Assembly (NCBI GenBank): GCA_020852755.1
Contig: JADZAF010000305.1
Span: forward strand, 1-32,874
DNA length: 32,874 bases
Direction of reading: 5' to 3'
From: Bryobacterales bacterium
GTDB taxonomy: Bacteria; Acidobacteriota; Terriglobia; Bryobacterales; Bryobacteraceae
Positions 22,506 to 31,364 of this stretch are shown piece after piece. Under the pieces are notes generated by a model. That model did not search any database and was not told the origin of the DNA. It worked only from the letters and a program-made list of their open reading frames with translations. A program made the position numbers and the translations under genes. Positions within the stretch are counted from its first letter, which is position 1. Each line of letters begins with the position of its first letter.

Positions 22506-25500
22506 TTAATCGCCCACTGCCGGCGACTGCACCGCCACCATCCGGCGGCGGGCGAAGAAGGCGCGCGTTTCCTCCACAAAGGAGTAGCCCACCGGTACTA
22601 CGACCAGGGTGAGCAGCAGGCAGAGCAACTGCCCCCCGATGATGGTAACGGCGATGGCCGAGCGCTGCCCGGCTCCGGCTCCGATGCCCAGGGCGGTGGG
22701 AATCAGTCCCGCCACAATGGAGAAAGTCGTCATCAGGATGGGGCGCAAACGCACCCGGTTGGCCTCCAGAATCGCGTCGTGCAGCGGCATGCCCGAGCGC
22801 CGCAGGGTGTTCATGTAGTCGATCTGCAAGATGCCGTTCTTCTTGACGATACCCAGCAGAAGCAGCACACCCAGGGCACTGAAGAGGTTGAGCGAGCGGC
22901 CCGTGGCGATCAGGGAAAGCAGCGCGAAGGGAATCGAAAGGGGCAGCGCCAGCATGATGATGAAGGGGTGCGCCAGGCTTTCGAACTGGGCGGCCAGCAC
23001 CATGTACATGAAAATAGCCGCCAGGGAGATGGCCAGGATCATGTTGGCGGTGGTTTCCTCCAGCACCTTCACCTGCCCGGAGAAGCGCAACTGGTATCCG
23101 GTGGGCAGCCCGATCTTGTTCACTACGGCTTGGGTGTCGGCGGCCGCCTCGGCCAGGGAGTGTCCGGGGGCTACGTTGCCGTAGATGCCGACGGAGAACT
23201 GCCGGTTGTAACGGTCGATGCGGCTGGGTCCCAAGCCCCTTTCGAGACGGGCCACCGAGTCGAGGCGGATCAGGCCGAGCTTGGAGGAGGGCACCAGGAG
23301 CCGGCTCAGCACGGCCGGGTTGTCGCGCTGCGCGGGCATCAGCCGTATGGTGACCGGGTATTGCTCGGAACCCTCCTTGTAAGTGGAAATCTGGTCTTCG
23401 CCCGACATCGAGAGGCGCACGGCGCCGGCGATGTCCGCCACCCGCACGCCCAGGTCGGAGGCCCGCGCGCGGTCGATGTTCACCTGCAGTTCCGGGTTGT
23501 TGAGGTTGACGTTGGCCTTCACGTCGACCACCGAAGGCGTGCTCATCAACTCCGCGCTGACTTCCTTGGCGATGTCGGAGAGTTTCTGGAGGTCGGGACC
23601 CAGCAGCATGCCGCGGATGGGAGAGAAGGAATCGCGGCCGCCCAAAGCGTTCGGGAAGCTGACCCGGGGCCGCACCCAGGCGTAGTCCCGCAGCACGGCG
23701 CGCACCCGCGCGCCCATCTCATCGATGTTGCCCCGCTCGTCGGCGGATTGCAGCAGAATCGTGCAGAACGACATGTTCACGCGTCCGAAGTGCTGCGAAG
23801 AGGCGGGCACCACGGCGGTTACCCCGGGCACCTTGGCGATCTTGTCGCCGATCTCCAGGGTCACCCGCTCGGTTTCCGCAACCGAGCTTCCTTCGGGCAG
23901 TTCGAGCATCACGGACAGTTCGTTCTGGTCCTCCTGGGGCATCCAGTCCCGCCCGATGTATTGATAGACCACGAACGTCGAGCTGAAGGTGGCCACGAAC
24001 AGCACCACAATCGCCCAGCGGTGGTGCAGGGCCCATTCCAGCATGGGCACGTACAGGCGGTCGAAGAAGCCGCCCTTGTGATCGCCGTGGGACCGGGACT
24101 TGCCGGGGCGGGTGCGCTTGAGCAGCCGCGCGCTGAGGGTCGGAGTCAGGGTGAAAGCCACCAGCATGGATACAGCGATGGCCATGGCCATGGTCCACCC
24201 GAACTGGTTCACGTAGCGGCGCGCGTAGCCGGTCATGAAGGCGATGGGCACGAAGATGATAATCAGAGACATCGTCGTAGCCAGCACCGCCAGGGAGATC
24301 TCCTTGGTGGCCCGCACCGCCGCCTCCATGGGCGGCACGCCTTTCTCGTCGATCCAGCGGTAGATGTTCTCCAGGACGATGATGGCGTCGTCGATCACGA
24401 TGCCGACCGCCAGCGTAAGGCCCAGGAGGGTCATGGAGTTCAAGGTGAAGTCCATGGCCCGGATCAGGGTGAAGGTGCTGACAATGGACGTAGGAATGGC
24501 GATGGAGGCGATCAGAACCGTACGCCAGTTCCGGATGAACAGCCAGACAATCAGTGAGGCGAACAGGCTGCCCAGCACCAGGTGCTCTTCCAGTGACTTC
24601 ACCGAGGCCTTGATGTAGGTGGCCTGGTCCTTGACCACGTCGATCTTTACGCCCGCCGGCATCTGCTGCCGGAGGGTTTCCAGGCGCGCCAGAAGGGCTT
24701 CCACCACCTGCACGGTGTTGGTGCCGGTCTGCCTGCGGATGTCCAGCACCACGGCCGGTGTTCCTTTATAGCGGGCGAAGGTGCGGCGCTCCTCCATGCC
24801 GTCCTCGGCGTGCCCCACGTCGCGGATGCGGATGGGCGCTCCGGCCACGTTCTTGATGATGATGTTGTTGAACTCGTCCACGTGCTCTACGCGGCCGAGG
24901 GTGCGGACGCCCATCTCGCTGGGCCCGCGCACCAGGCGGCCGCCCGGCGCCTCGATGTTCTCGGTGGTGACCGCCGCCTCGATGTCCTGGGCGGTCAGGC
25001 TGTAGCCGGAGAGCTTGTCGATGTCCAGGAAAATATTGATCTGGCGCTTCTGACCGCCGGCGATGTCGACTCCCGCCACCCCGTCCACGCTCTCCAGCCC
25101 GCGCCGGATCTGCTTGTCGGCGATCTCGGTGAGTTCGCGGGTGGAACGGTTTCCGGAGACGGCGATGGTGACGATCGGGTCAGAGTCCGGGTCGGCCTTC
25201 TGCACCACCGGGGGCAGGATGTTGGGGGGCAGGCTGCGCACGGCGCCCGATACCTTCTCGCGCACGTCCTCGGAGGCCTCGCCGATGTCCCGCTCCAGCA
25301 CGAAGGTGACGATGATGTTGGCGTTGCCTTCGCTGACCATGGCGCGCATCTCGTCGATGCCGCTCACCGCCGCGATGGCCTCTTCCAGGGGCATGACCAC
25401 CTGGGTGGTCATTTCCTCAGGGGAGGCGCCGGGCAGGCGCACCCGTACGTAGACCGTGGCCGGATCGCTGCGTGGGAACAGGTCCACCCCGAGCTGGAAA

Positions 25501-25586
25501 AACGAGAAGACGCCCAGCACGACGAGGAACAGGATGAGCATGAACGCGAAGACCGGGCGCTGTACGCAAATATCGGAGAGCCGCAC
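22506..25586 (-). CDS. RND efflux pump, hydrophobe/amphiphile type (HAE1)
   Basis: This 1026-residue inner-membrane pump expels compounds by proton antiport. It has the 12-helix RND layout with two large periplasmic loops: first helix FAFMLILFLVVLGVFSFFQLG, proton-relay D399/D400 in VIDDAIIVLENIY (helix 4) and K916 in GIVKKNGIL (helix 10). Length and motifs match AcrB/MexF-type proteins rather than CzcA metal pumps. The GTG at 25586 has GGGAGG nine bases upstream. Unusually, no periplasmic adaptor or outer-membrane channel gene adjoins it. A promoter and palindromic site lie at 25662-25690 and a likely terminator follows, so it appears to be transcribed alone. Confidence 0.93.
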   Translation of the reverse strand: MRLSDICVQRPVFAFMLILFLVVLGVFSFFQLGVDLFPRSDPATVYVRVRLPGASPEEMTTQVVMPLEEAIAAVSGIDEMRAMVSEGNANIIVTFVLERDIGEASEDVREKVSGAVRSLPPNILPPVVQKADPDSDPIVTIAVSGNRSTRELTEIADKQIRRGLESVDGVAGVDIAGGQKRQINIFLDIDKLSGYSLTAQDIEAAVTTENIEAPGGRLVRGPSEMGVRTLGRVEHVDEFNNIIIKNVAGAPIRIRDVGHAEDGMEERRTFARYKGTPAVVLDIRRQTGTNTVQVVEALLARLETLRQQMPAGVKIDVVKDQATYIKASVKSLEEHLVLGSLFASLIVWLFIRNWRTVLIASIAIPTSIVSTFTLIRAMDFTLNSMTLLGLTLAVGIVIDDAIIVLENIYRWIDEKGVPPMEAAVRATKEISLAVLATTMSLIIIFVPIAFMTGYARRYVNQFGWTMAMAIAVSMLVAFTLTPTLSARLLKRTRPGKSRSHGDHKGGFFDRLYVPMLEWALHHRWAIVVLFVATFSSTFVVYQYIGRDWMPQEDQNELSVMLELPEGSSVAETERVTLEIGDKIAKVPGVTAVVPASSQHFGRVNMSFCTILLQSADERGNIDEMGARVRAVLRDYAWVRPRVSFPNALGGRDSFSPIRGMLLGPDLQKLSDIAKEVSAELMSTPSVVDVKANVNLNNPELQVNIDRARASDLGVRVADIAGAVRLSMSGEDQISTYKEGSEQYPVTIRLMPAQRDNPAVLSRLLVPSSKLGLIRLDSVARLERGLGPSRIDRYNRQFSVGIYGNVAPGHSLAEAAADTQAVVNKIGLPTGYQLRFSGQVKVLEETTANMILAISLAAIFMYMVLAAQFESLAHPFIIMLALPLSIPFALLSLIATGRSLNLFSALGVLLLLGIVKKNGILQIDYMNTLRRSGMPLHDAILEANRVRLRPILMTTFSIVAGLIPTALGIGAGAGQRSAIAVTIIGGQLLCLLLTLVVVPVGYSFVEETRAFFARRRMVAVQSPAVGD

Positions 25587-25633
25587 GTATTTCTCCCTCC
25601 CGGCCCGGTTTCAGACCGGCCCGGAGACACCCG

Positions 25634-25647
25634 GCCTGCCGGCAGGC
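25634..25647. repeat. Perfect 14-base palindrome in the RND leader
   Basis: GCCTGCCGGCAGGC equals its own reverse complement. It lies between the predicted pump promoter and the pump start codon, in the transcribed leader. It could form a small RNA hairpin or be a second protein site, or it may be chance in GC-rich DNA. Confidence 0.25.
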
Positions 25648-25661
25648 ACAACCAGGCTTAG

Positions 25662-25690
25662 AACATATGACGTTATGTTTCCGTCCAATT
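25662..25690 (-). promoter_or_regulatory. Promoter with operator-like palindrome upstream of the RND pump
   Basis: AACATA-TGACGT-TATGTT at 25662-25679 is a perfect inverted repeat with six-base arms and a six-base spacer, A+T-rich within GC-rich DNA. On the minus strand TTGGAC (25690-25685) is a fair -35 box, with TATGTT 15 bases on or TGTTCT 17 bases on as the -10, so the palindrome covers the -10 region. This is the usual arrangement for a TetR- or MarR-type repressor of an efflux gene. No such regulator gene is in the window. Confidence 0.5.
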
Positions 25691-25708
25691 GTAACGCCGG
25701 GACGGGAG

Positions 25709-27085
25709 TCAGCGGTGAGAGGCCGGGCCGAAGTGACGGAACAGGAACTCCACCAGGGCGGAGCGGTCCGCGGGTGTGACCGGGGCCCCCCAGCCGATCA
25801 TCTTGTCCAGTTCGCGCTCCCATTGCGCCCGGGTGAGCCGCTGCCCCGCGATGATGTCCTCCCCATGACAGCCGAGGCAGGCTGTCCGGGCCTCGACAGG
25901 GAACGCCGGCACCGGCCTGGCCGGCGGGCCGGCCGGGGTCCCGGCGCGCCCGGCTTCGACCCGCACCCGGTGTACCGTGTTGCCCAGGTAACCCGATGGA
26001 TTCCAAGCCGGTTCCAGGGGCTGCGCGGCGCCGGAGACGGACATGGCTCGGGCCATCAGAAGGTGCGGTCCGGGGGCCGGAGGCGTCCAATGCGTGCTCC
26101 AAAGGCGCCAGCCGTAACGGCCCGGCGCCCGGTGCGTTCCGGCGGATCTGTCCAGCTCGGCGCCGAACCACGAGCGCCCGCCGTCAGCCGACACTTCCAC
26201 CCGGTCAACCGGGGATTCGCCCGACCAGGCGGCTCCGGAGACGGCGTGCGGCTTCCCCACGGCCAGGCGGGCGCCGTCTTGCGGCGAGGCGATCACCGAT
26301 TTCACCCGCAACTCCGTCACCGGCGCGGTTCTGGCCGGATCGACCGCCTGGCCGGGCTGGGCCGCGTAGGTGGGAATCCGGTAGGCGGTCCGCATGAAGA
26401 AGCCCTCGTATTCCCGGTCCAGTACCTGAATGGAGGTGACCCATTTGACCCAGCAATCACCCGCCCAGCCGGGGACCACGGCTCGCAGGGGGAATCCGTG
26501 CGACCGTGAGAGAGGCCGCCCGTTCATCTGGTATGCCAGCAAGGTGTCCGGATGCAACGCCTTGCGGACCGGGATGCTGCGCCGGAAGTCGGGCATTTTT
26601 CCGATGGGCAGATCGGCGCCGTCAAACAGGATGTCGCGGGCCGAAGCTCTCAGCCCGGCGTTTTCGAGAACGTCCCGCAGCCGGACTCCCGCCCACACGG
26701 CATTGCCCACCGCGCCGTACTCCCACTGGATTCCCGGAACCGTCGGTTGGAACAGGCCGCGCCCGTTTCCGGCGCACTCGAGAACCCCCGGCAGTTCCAC
26801 TTTCGGCAGGCGCTGCAACTCCGGCAGGGTCAAGGACAGCCGGTTGCGCACCTCGCCGCCCACCTCGAGCTTCCACTGCGCCGCGTCCACGGCCGGGGTG
26901 TAGACGTGGCTGCGGACGAAGAAGCGCTCCAGCGGTGTGATCCAATCACGGAAGCCGTCCAGCGGCATCTCCAGGTCTTCGGGCCGCGCGGACCTCACGA
27001 TCATGCCGCGCTTGACCGGTTCTCCGGCGCGCAGCGATGTCGCGAAGGCGGACAACACCAGCAAGTGCCGGCGGGACAGGCGCAT
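25709..27085 (-). CDS. Exported sulfite-dehydrogenase-like molybdopterin enzyme with C-terminal c-type heme motif
   Basis: The 458-residue protein has a leader with paired arginines (RLSRRHLLVLSAFATSLRA), then a sulfite-oxidase-type molybdopterin domain. C104 in LECAGNGRG is the expected molybdenum ligand, with WAGVRLRDVLENAG, RSHGFPLRAVVPGWAGDCWVKW and a dimerisation domain at about 270-385. The last 60 residues carry CLGCH (C403-H407), a c-type heme site, with M429 a possible distal ligand. This fuses the catalytic and electron-transfer parts that SorA/SorB carry on two chains. Sulfite is the likely but unproven substrate. GAGGAG precedes ATG 27085, which lies 12 bases after the rhamnosidase stop, so translation is probably coupled. 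Confidence 0.88.
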   Translation of the reverse strand: MRLSRRHLLVLSAFATSLRAGEPVKRGMIVRSARPEDLEMPLDGFRDWITPLERFFVRSHVYTPAVDAAQWKLEVGGEVRNRLSLTLPELQRLPKVELPGVLECAGNGRGLFQPTVPGIQWEYGAVGNAVWAGVRLRDVLENAGLRASARDILFDGADLPIGKMPDFRRSIPVRKALHPDTLLAYQMNGRPLSRSHGFPLRAVVPGWAGDCWVKWVTSIQVLDREYEGFFMRTAYRIPTYAAQPGQAVDPARTAPVTELRVKSVIASPQDGARLAVGKPHAVSGAAWSGESPVDRVEVSADGGRSWFGAELDRSAGTHRAPGRYGWRLWSTHWTPPAPGPHLLMARAMSVSGAAQPLEPAWNPSGYLGNTVHRVRVEAGRAGTPAGPPARPVPAFPVEARTACLGCHGEDIIAGQRLTRAQWERELDKMIGWGAPVTPADRSALVEFLFRHFGPASHR

Positions 27086-27097
27086 CCTCGCTCCTCT

Positions 27098-29455
27098 TCA
27101 GAAAGTGAGTCGGGTCGCCCCGGCGTTGAGCGGGCGGATTTCCCCCTTCCAGACAAACTCGCCCTGGACCCCTCCCGGGAGGCTGACCTCGGCTTCCAGT
27201 TTATCGCCTGCAAGGTTGAGGCTGACCGCGATCTCGCCCTGAGGGTGCGGAATCGCACCGGAAGCCCGCTCCAGCTTGCCGAGGGAGGGCCGGATGATCA
27301 CGCGGCGGAAACCCGGCGCGGCGGAATCGATGCCCAGGACGGTCCGGAAAAGCTCGATGTTGGGGCTGGCGCCCCAGGCATGGCAATCCGAACGGGTGGG
27401 GTCGGCTTGCTCGGCCCAGGTGGTGAGGCCGCGCGCCAGCATGTCCCGCCATTGCCCCAGGGAATCCAGGTAGCGGTCGCCCAGCCCGGCGGCCTTCAGC
27501 GCCGCGTGCAGATAGTAGCGGAAATAGATCGAGCACTGGGTGAGGGAGGCGTCGGCTGTGACGGCTTCGAGCGCCCGGCGGGCCGCATCGCCTTCCAGCA
27601 CTCCGGCGAGAACGGCCAGCACGGTGGAGTGCTGGGAATAATCCCGCTTGCGGGGCGTGTCGGCCAGGATGCCGCGCGCCGGATCGAGGTACAGCAGGCG
27701 CACGGTGTTGCTCAACTGCTCGGCGCGCCGGCGATACTCCCCCGCCAGGGTCCCGGATCCCAGGGCCGCCTCCATGCGTCCGGCCCATTGATAGGCCAGC
27801 AGCAGCTGCAGATCCAGCGGCGCGGAAGAGCCGCCGGCCTCCGCGGGCGGCACGCCGTTCCGCCACTGCCGGGTCCAGTCGACGAAGTTCCACCAGGGCA
27901 GGGGCCCCAGTGAGCCGTTGGCGTGCTGCCTGACGGAGTACCAGGAGAGGATGGCGCGAACGCCGGGGAGCATCTCGCGCACAAAGGGCTCGTCGGCCTG
28001 GTACATCCAGTAATCGTGCAGCATGCCGATCCACCACAGCGAGAACGGGGGAATGTACTGCTGCAGTTGGGAAGGCGCGCGGCTGTACGTGGCGCCTTCG
28101 GCGGTGCGGGAGGAATCCAGCTGCTCGATCGCGTTGCGCATCAGGCGGCCGTCGCCGGTCATGTAGAGCGAAACCAGGGCCTGGATGCGTGTGTCTCCGG
28201 CGTACTGCAACTGCTCGTAATACGGGCAGTCCATATACGTCTCGTGCGCGCACAGCCGGGCCGTCCGCCAGCCCGTGTCGAGGAGGGTCTGGAGTTCCGG
28301 CGAGGATGCGTCGAATCGAGCCTTGCGGGTGAAAGGATAGCCGGTGTAGACGCCGCGCAGGTCCTCGACGGTCAGCGGCTGGTCCCCGGTTTCGATGTCC
28401 AGTTCCAGGTAACGCCAGGTGCGCCACCAGAGCGGACGAAACAGGCGCCTGGGGCCGCCGTCCGCAACGAAAACGTCGCGGTTGCCGATGAACTCTTTTC
28501 CGTCAACCTCGTTGCGGTTCCCCTTGCCGCGGCCGCCGGGAAGAAACAGGGCCTCGGCGTAGCGGAGCGACAGGCGGGCCCCCTTTCCGCCGCTGACCAC
28601 CAGTTCGGGGTAACCGGTGGTCAGGTAGCTCTGGTCCAGAAGCAGGGTGGCTTTGGTGCGGGCGGGAACGCGAAACGGAGCGGGCCGCCCGGGGAAGGCC
28701 GCGGGCGGGGTAACGCCCTCGGACCTGCGGATGCGCGACAGACGTTCGGGCTTCTCCTCCATCAAAGGAATGGAGCGCGGCACGAGCATCCAGCGGTTGG
28801 GGCCGTCCCGGCCGTCACGGGGAGAACCGTTGCTCATTGCCAGTGCGGGCTGCCAGCCGGAGTCGTCAAAGGAGACCTGTTCCCATCCCCAGGGATACCG
28901 CGGCCCGTCCACGCGCTCTCCCGCGCCGGCGGCCCAGTACCCGCGCACGTCTTTGCCGGTAACCGGAACTGGCTCGTAGGCCCGGTTCTGCATGCACTTC
29001 CATGCCGGGCCGGTATCCAGGATGCGCTCGGCCCCGGTATCTCCCTGCAACAGGAAGCCGGTCTGGCTGGTCACCTGGGCGACGGGGGCGTGCTGGGCGA
29101 AGTTCCAGACCACCGCCGCCGCCACGTTCCGGCCGGCATTCAGATAGGGAGCCAGGTCGACGGTCTCGTAGCGCCAGTGGAACAGGTCGCCGCGGGCCGG
29201 TCCCCACACCACCCGGCGCCCGTTGACGAAGAGCTGATAGCGGTTGTCGGCGGTTACGTGCACGACAAAGGAAGCCGGCCTGGCGGGCAGGTCGAAACTT
29301 TTCCGGAAATGGTAGACGCCGTAATCGAACGGCGACGCGTCCGGGACCGCGATCCAGCGCGCGGTCCAGCGCCCGGTCAGCAGATCGGGATTGATGCCCT
29401 GTGCCTGCGGCGCCAGCAGAGCGCCGGAAAGCAGCAGCAGCGCGAGGTTCCGCAT
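27098..29455 (-). CDS. Exported GH78-family alpha-L-rhamnosidase
   Basis: The 785-residue enzyme probably removes terminal L-rhamnose from polysaccharides or glycosides outside the cytoplasm. A signal peptide ([20 protein letters not shown]) is followed by a beta-sandwich region resembling N-terminal GH78 modules ([32 protein letters not shown]). An (alpha/alpha)6 catalytic domain starts at about 385, and the C-terminal beta domain is [21 protein letters not shown]414 in [16 protein letters not shown] aligns with the catalytic acid of the family's DCPxRE motif, with Tyr in place of Arg. I chose ATG 29455 for its signal peptide; the frame upstream is not coding. It abuts the molybdoenzyme gene and follows an exported hypothetical gene by 58 bases. 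Confidence 0.88.
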   Translation of the reverse strand: MRNLALLLLSGALLAPQAQGINPDLLTGRWTARWIAVPDASPFDYGVYHFRKSFDLPARPASFVVHVTADNRYQLFVNGRRVVWGPARGDLFHWRYETVDLAPYLNAGRNVAAAVVWNFAQHAPVAQVTSQTGFLLQGDTGAERILDTGPAWKCMQNRAYEPVPVTGKDVRGYWAAGAGERVDGPRYPWGWEQVSFDDSGWQPALAMSNGSPRDGRDGPNRWMLVPRSIPLMEEKPERLSRIRRSEGVTPPAAFPGRPAPFRVPARTKATLLLDQSYLTTGYPELVVSGGKGARLSLRYAEALFLPGGRGKGNRNEVDGKEFIGNRDVFVADGGPRRLFRPLWWRTWRYLELDIETGDQPLTVEDLRGVYTGYPFTRKARFDASSPELQTLLDTGWRTARLCAHETYMDCPYYEQLQYAGDTRIQALVSLYMTGDGRLMRNAIEQLDSSRTAEGATYSRAPSQLQQYIPPFSLWWIGMLHDYWMYQADEPFVREMLPGVRAILSWYSVRQHANGSLGPLPWWNFVDWTRQWRNGVPPAEAGGSSAPLDLQLLLAYQWAGRMEAALGSGTLAGEYRRRAEQLSNTVRLLYLDPARGILADTPRKRDYSQHSTVLAVLAGVLEGDAARRALEAVTADASLTQCSIYFRYYLHAALKAAGLGDRYLDSLGQWRDMLARGLTTWAEQADPTRSDCHAWGASPNIELFRTVLGIDSAAPGFRRVIIRPSLGKLERASGAIPHPQGEIAVSLNLAGDKLEAEVSLPGGVQGEFVWKGEIRPLNAGATRLTF

Positions 29456-29513
29456 GAGGCCATTCTCGCGCAGATGCGGCGCGCCCGGGCGCCTGGCGGA
29501 GGGCGGAAAAACG

Positions 29514-30140
29514 TCAGCCTTCGAAGCGGCCGACCAGCAGGATCGAAAAGGGCAGGTCCCCCATCTTGCCATGGAGGAACCAGTCTTTCTCACCCGATTT
29601 CTCGAGGCTGGGAGCGGTGGCGGCCGAAGAACTCGACAACTCCAGGGTGGCCGGGTGCGGCGTTCCGGAGGCAGCGCGGCTCATTTCCATGAGCTGGTCG
29701 TAACTCGGTGTGGCGTTGACGTCTTTGTCGGTGGCGGCGGGCGCCAGGATGGCAAAATCGCGCTGCGGGGCGATGCCCACGTGCTCGCCGTTGGTTGGAT
29801 AAAGACTATAGCGCAGAGTGTAGACGCCGGGTTTCAGCATCTGGCCGCGGCGATCCTCACCGCGAGCCGGGTAGCGGATGACGCCCAACAGGGCGCCGTG
29901 GGGGATGGTCGGCAGGGCGACATTGGCTTCTTGCGACTTGGGCCCTGACGGGGCGGTGCTGCGGAACCATACCTCGCACACCGGACCGCTGGGTCCCACG
30001 ATCCTGGCGCCGTCTTTTTGAAGCGCCGCGGCTACCGCGGCATCCAGCTCAGAGGGAGGCGGGCCGGCGGGTTCCACTTTATACTGCGCGAAACCCAGGC
30101 TTGCGCCCAGCAGAAGAGAGACAACCAGTTTTCGCATCAT
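29514..30140 (-). CDS. Exported hypothetical protein
   Basis: The product has 208 residues. I chose the ATG pair at 30140/30137, since it gives a clear signal peptide ([19 protein letters not shown]); the frame continues far upstream, antisense to the response-regulator genes, and is not coding there. The mature part is rich in strands and Gly/Pro: [38 protein letters not shown]. It resembles DUF2911-like exported proteins of Acidobacteria and Bacteroidetes, but I am not certain. It is the first gene upstream of the rhamnosidase on the same strand and is divergent from the orphan regulator. Confidence 0.72.
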   Translation of the reverse strand: MMRKLVVSLLLGASLGFAQYKVEPAGPPPSELDAAVAAALQKDGARIVGPSGPVCEVWFRSTAPSGPKSQEANVALPTIPHGALLGVIRYPARGEDRRGQMLKPGVYTLRYSLYPTNGEHVGIAPQRDFAILAPAATDKDVNATPSYDQLMEMSRAASGTPHPATLELSSSSAATAPSLEKSGEKDWFLHGKMGDLPFSILLVGRFEG

Positions 30141-30224
30141 GATTCCGTTCCGAGTTTGATTACCCTTAGTATATGAGATGAGGGCGGGCGAAAAAGGTTG
30201 CCGCCGTCCGGCCCCGTTTGTTCC

Positions 30225-30899
30225 ATGCAGACCATCCTTGTGATCGACGACGACGAGAACCTGCGCGACACCATCGCGGTCATGCTGGAACAGGAAGGCT
30301 TCCGGCCCGTGCTGGCCGCCGACGGCAAGACCGGGTTCGAAACCGCGGTCCTGTCCAAGCCGGATCTGATGCTGGTGGACCTGCGGCTGCCGGGCATGAA
30401 CGGAATGGAAATCTGCCGGCAGGTACGGGCCGCCAACCTCAGAACTCCCATCATCGTCCTGAGCGCCGTGGGAGACGAAGTGGACAAGGTGCTGCTGCTG
30501 GAGATCGGCGCCGACGATTACGTGGTCAAGCCTTTCGGGACGCGCGAACTGCTGGCCCGCATCCGCGCGGTGCTGCGCCGCGCCTCGCCGGAAGCGCGCA
30601 AGGTGATTCATTTCGGCGAAATCGAGGTGGATTTGGAACGCCGCACGGTCCAGAAGCGGGGCGAGGACCTGAGGCTGACGCCGGCCGAATACAACCTGCT
30701 GACATACTTCCTGCAGAACCCGGACCGGCCTTTGACCCGCGACATGATCCTGAATTCGGTCTGGGGCTACGAATCCTATCCCAATACCCGGACCGTGGAC
30801 GCGCACGTGGTAAAGCTGCGGCAGAAACTCGAGCCGGATCCCAATACGCCCCGCCACTTTCTGACCATGCACGGGGTGGGGTACCGTTTCCTGCCTTAG
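30225..30899 (+). CDS. PhoB/OmpR-family response regulator, orphan
   Basis: The 224-residue regulator has a complete receiver (D8-D10, phospho-acceptor D52 in LMLVDLRLPGMNG, K102 in VVKPFG) and an OmpR/PhoB winged helix from about residue 130 (LRLTPAEYNLLTYFLQNPD, VDAHVVKLRQKLE, MHGVGYRFLP). No histidine kinase adjoins it, unlike the other pair in this window. I chose ATG 30225; an in-frame TTG lies 27 bases earlier. There is no clear ribosome site before the ATG. A PhoP-like direct repeat follows the gene, suggesting that this or a related regulator controls the next operon. Confidence 0.92.
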   Translation: MQTILVIDDDENLRDTIAVMLEQEGFRPVLAADGKTGFETAVLSKPDLMLVDLRLPGMNGMEICRQVRAANLRTPIIVLSAVGDEVDKVLLLEIGADDYVVKPFGTRELLARIRAVLRRASPEARKVIHFGEIEVDLERRTVQKRGEDLRLTPAEYNLLTYFLQNPDRPLTRDMILNSVWGYESYPNTRTVDAHVVKLRQKLEPDPNTPRHFLTMHGVGYRFLP

Positions 30900-30904
30900 T
30901 GCAA

Positions 30905-30921
30905 TTAACACCGATTTAACA
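30905..30921 (+). promoter_or_regulatory. Pho-box-like direct repeat TTAACA-N5-TTAACA
   Basis: TTAACA (30905-30910) is repeated exactly at 30916-30921, an 11-base period that places both copies on one face of the helix. PhoB/OmpR-type regulators bind such tandem half-sites, and TTAACA with five-base spacing is the published PhoP box of Bacillus. It lies 45 bases before the receiver gene and just after the orphan PhoB-type regulator gene. No clear -10 box was found downstream. Confidence 0.5.
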
Positions 30922-30965
30922 AGCCCTGGAACTGGGACGGGAGGCGGTTTGAGGAGAATAGGGGC

Positions 30966-31364
30966 ATGCCGAGGGTGCTGATTGTGGAGGATACGGAAAC
31001 CTGCGCCGCCACCTTGGAGATCGCGCTGGCATCCCTGCCCGGCGTGGCCGTGGAGGTGGTGGGCTGCGGGAGGGAGGCCTGGCGTCTTCTGGAATCGGAT
31101 GCCGCCGACCCGGTGTGCGCCCTGATCACCGATCTCAACATGCCGCGCATGGATGGCTTCGAATTGATCGAGCGGATCCGCTCGGACGGCCGCCACCGCA
31201 GCCTGCCCGTGATTGTGGTCAGCGGCGACACCACTCAGGGCGTTCAGGAGCGCCTGGGACGCCTGGGTGTGGAGGCCTTTTTCCCCAAACCGTATTCGCC
31301 CGCCGCCGTACGGGACAAACTGGAGCGACTGCTCAATGCACACTTACCGGAGAAAGTTCCCTAG
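30966..31364 (+). CDS. Stand-alone CheY-like receiver protein
   Basis: The 132-residue protein is one receiver domain with acidic E8/D9, phospho-acceptor D56 in LITDLNMPRMDG, a Ser/Thr switch in VVSGDTT and K108 in FFPKPYS. There is no output domain, so it acts by binding a partner or as a phosphate sink or relay. GAGGAG lies about 10 bases before the ATG. Its last 29 bases overlap the start of the barrel-protein gene, so the two are translationally coupled, an unusual pairing of receiver and outer-membrane protein. Confidence 0.9.
   Translation: MPRVLIVEDTETCAATLEIALASLPGVAVEVVGCGREAWRLLESDAADPVCALITDLNMPRMDGFELIERIRSDGRHRSLPVIVVSGDTTQGVQERLGRLGVEAFFPKPYSPAAVRDKLERLLNAHLPEKVP

Noticed and set aside
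22237..22579. N-terminal extension of the 76-residue zinc-ribbon protein to 22579
   Set aside because: It overlaps the second zinc-ribbon gene and the RND end in other frames and is Arg/Ser/His-rich noise. A ribosome site marks ATG 22180.
22779..24557. 592-residue open frame antisense to the RND pump
   Set aside because: It is rich in Gly, His, Arg and Gln with no domain pattern, as expected from the complement of a GC-rich gene. The pump on the other strand has complete motifs.
27923..29692. 589-residue open frame antisense to the rhamnosidase
   Set aside because: Complement shadow of the GH78 gene with no ribosome site or domain signature.
30141..31343. Long upstream extension of the exported hypothetical protein on the minus strand
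   Set aside because: It covers the response regulator and receiver in antisense. The signal peptide at 30140 marks the real start.
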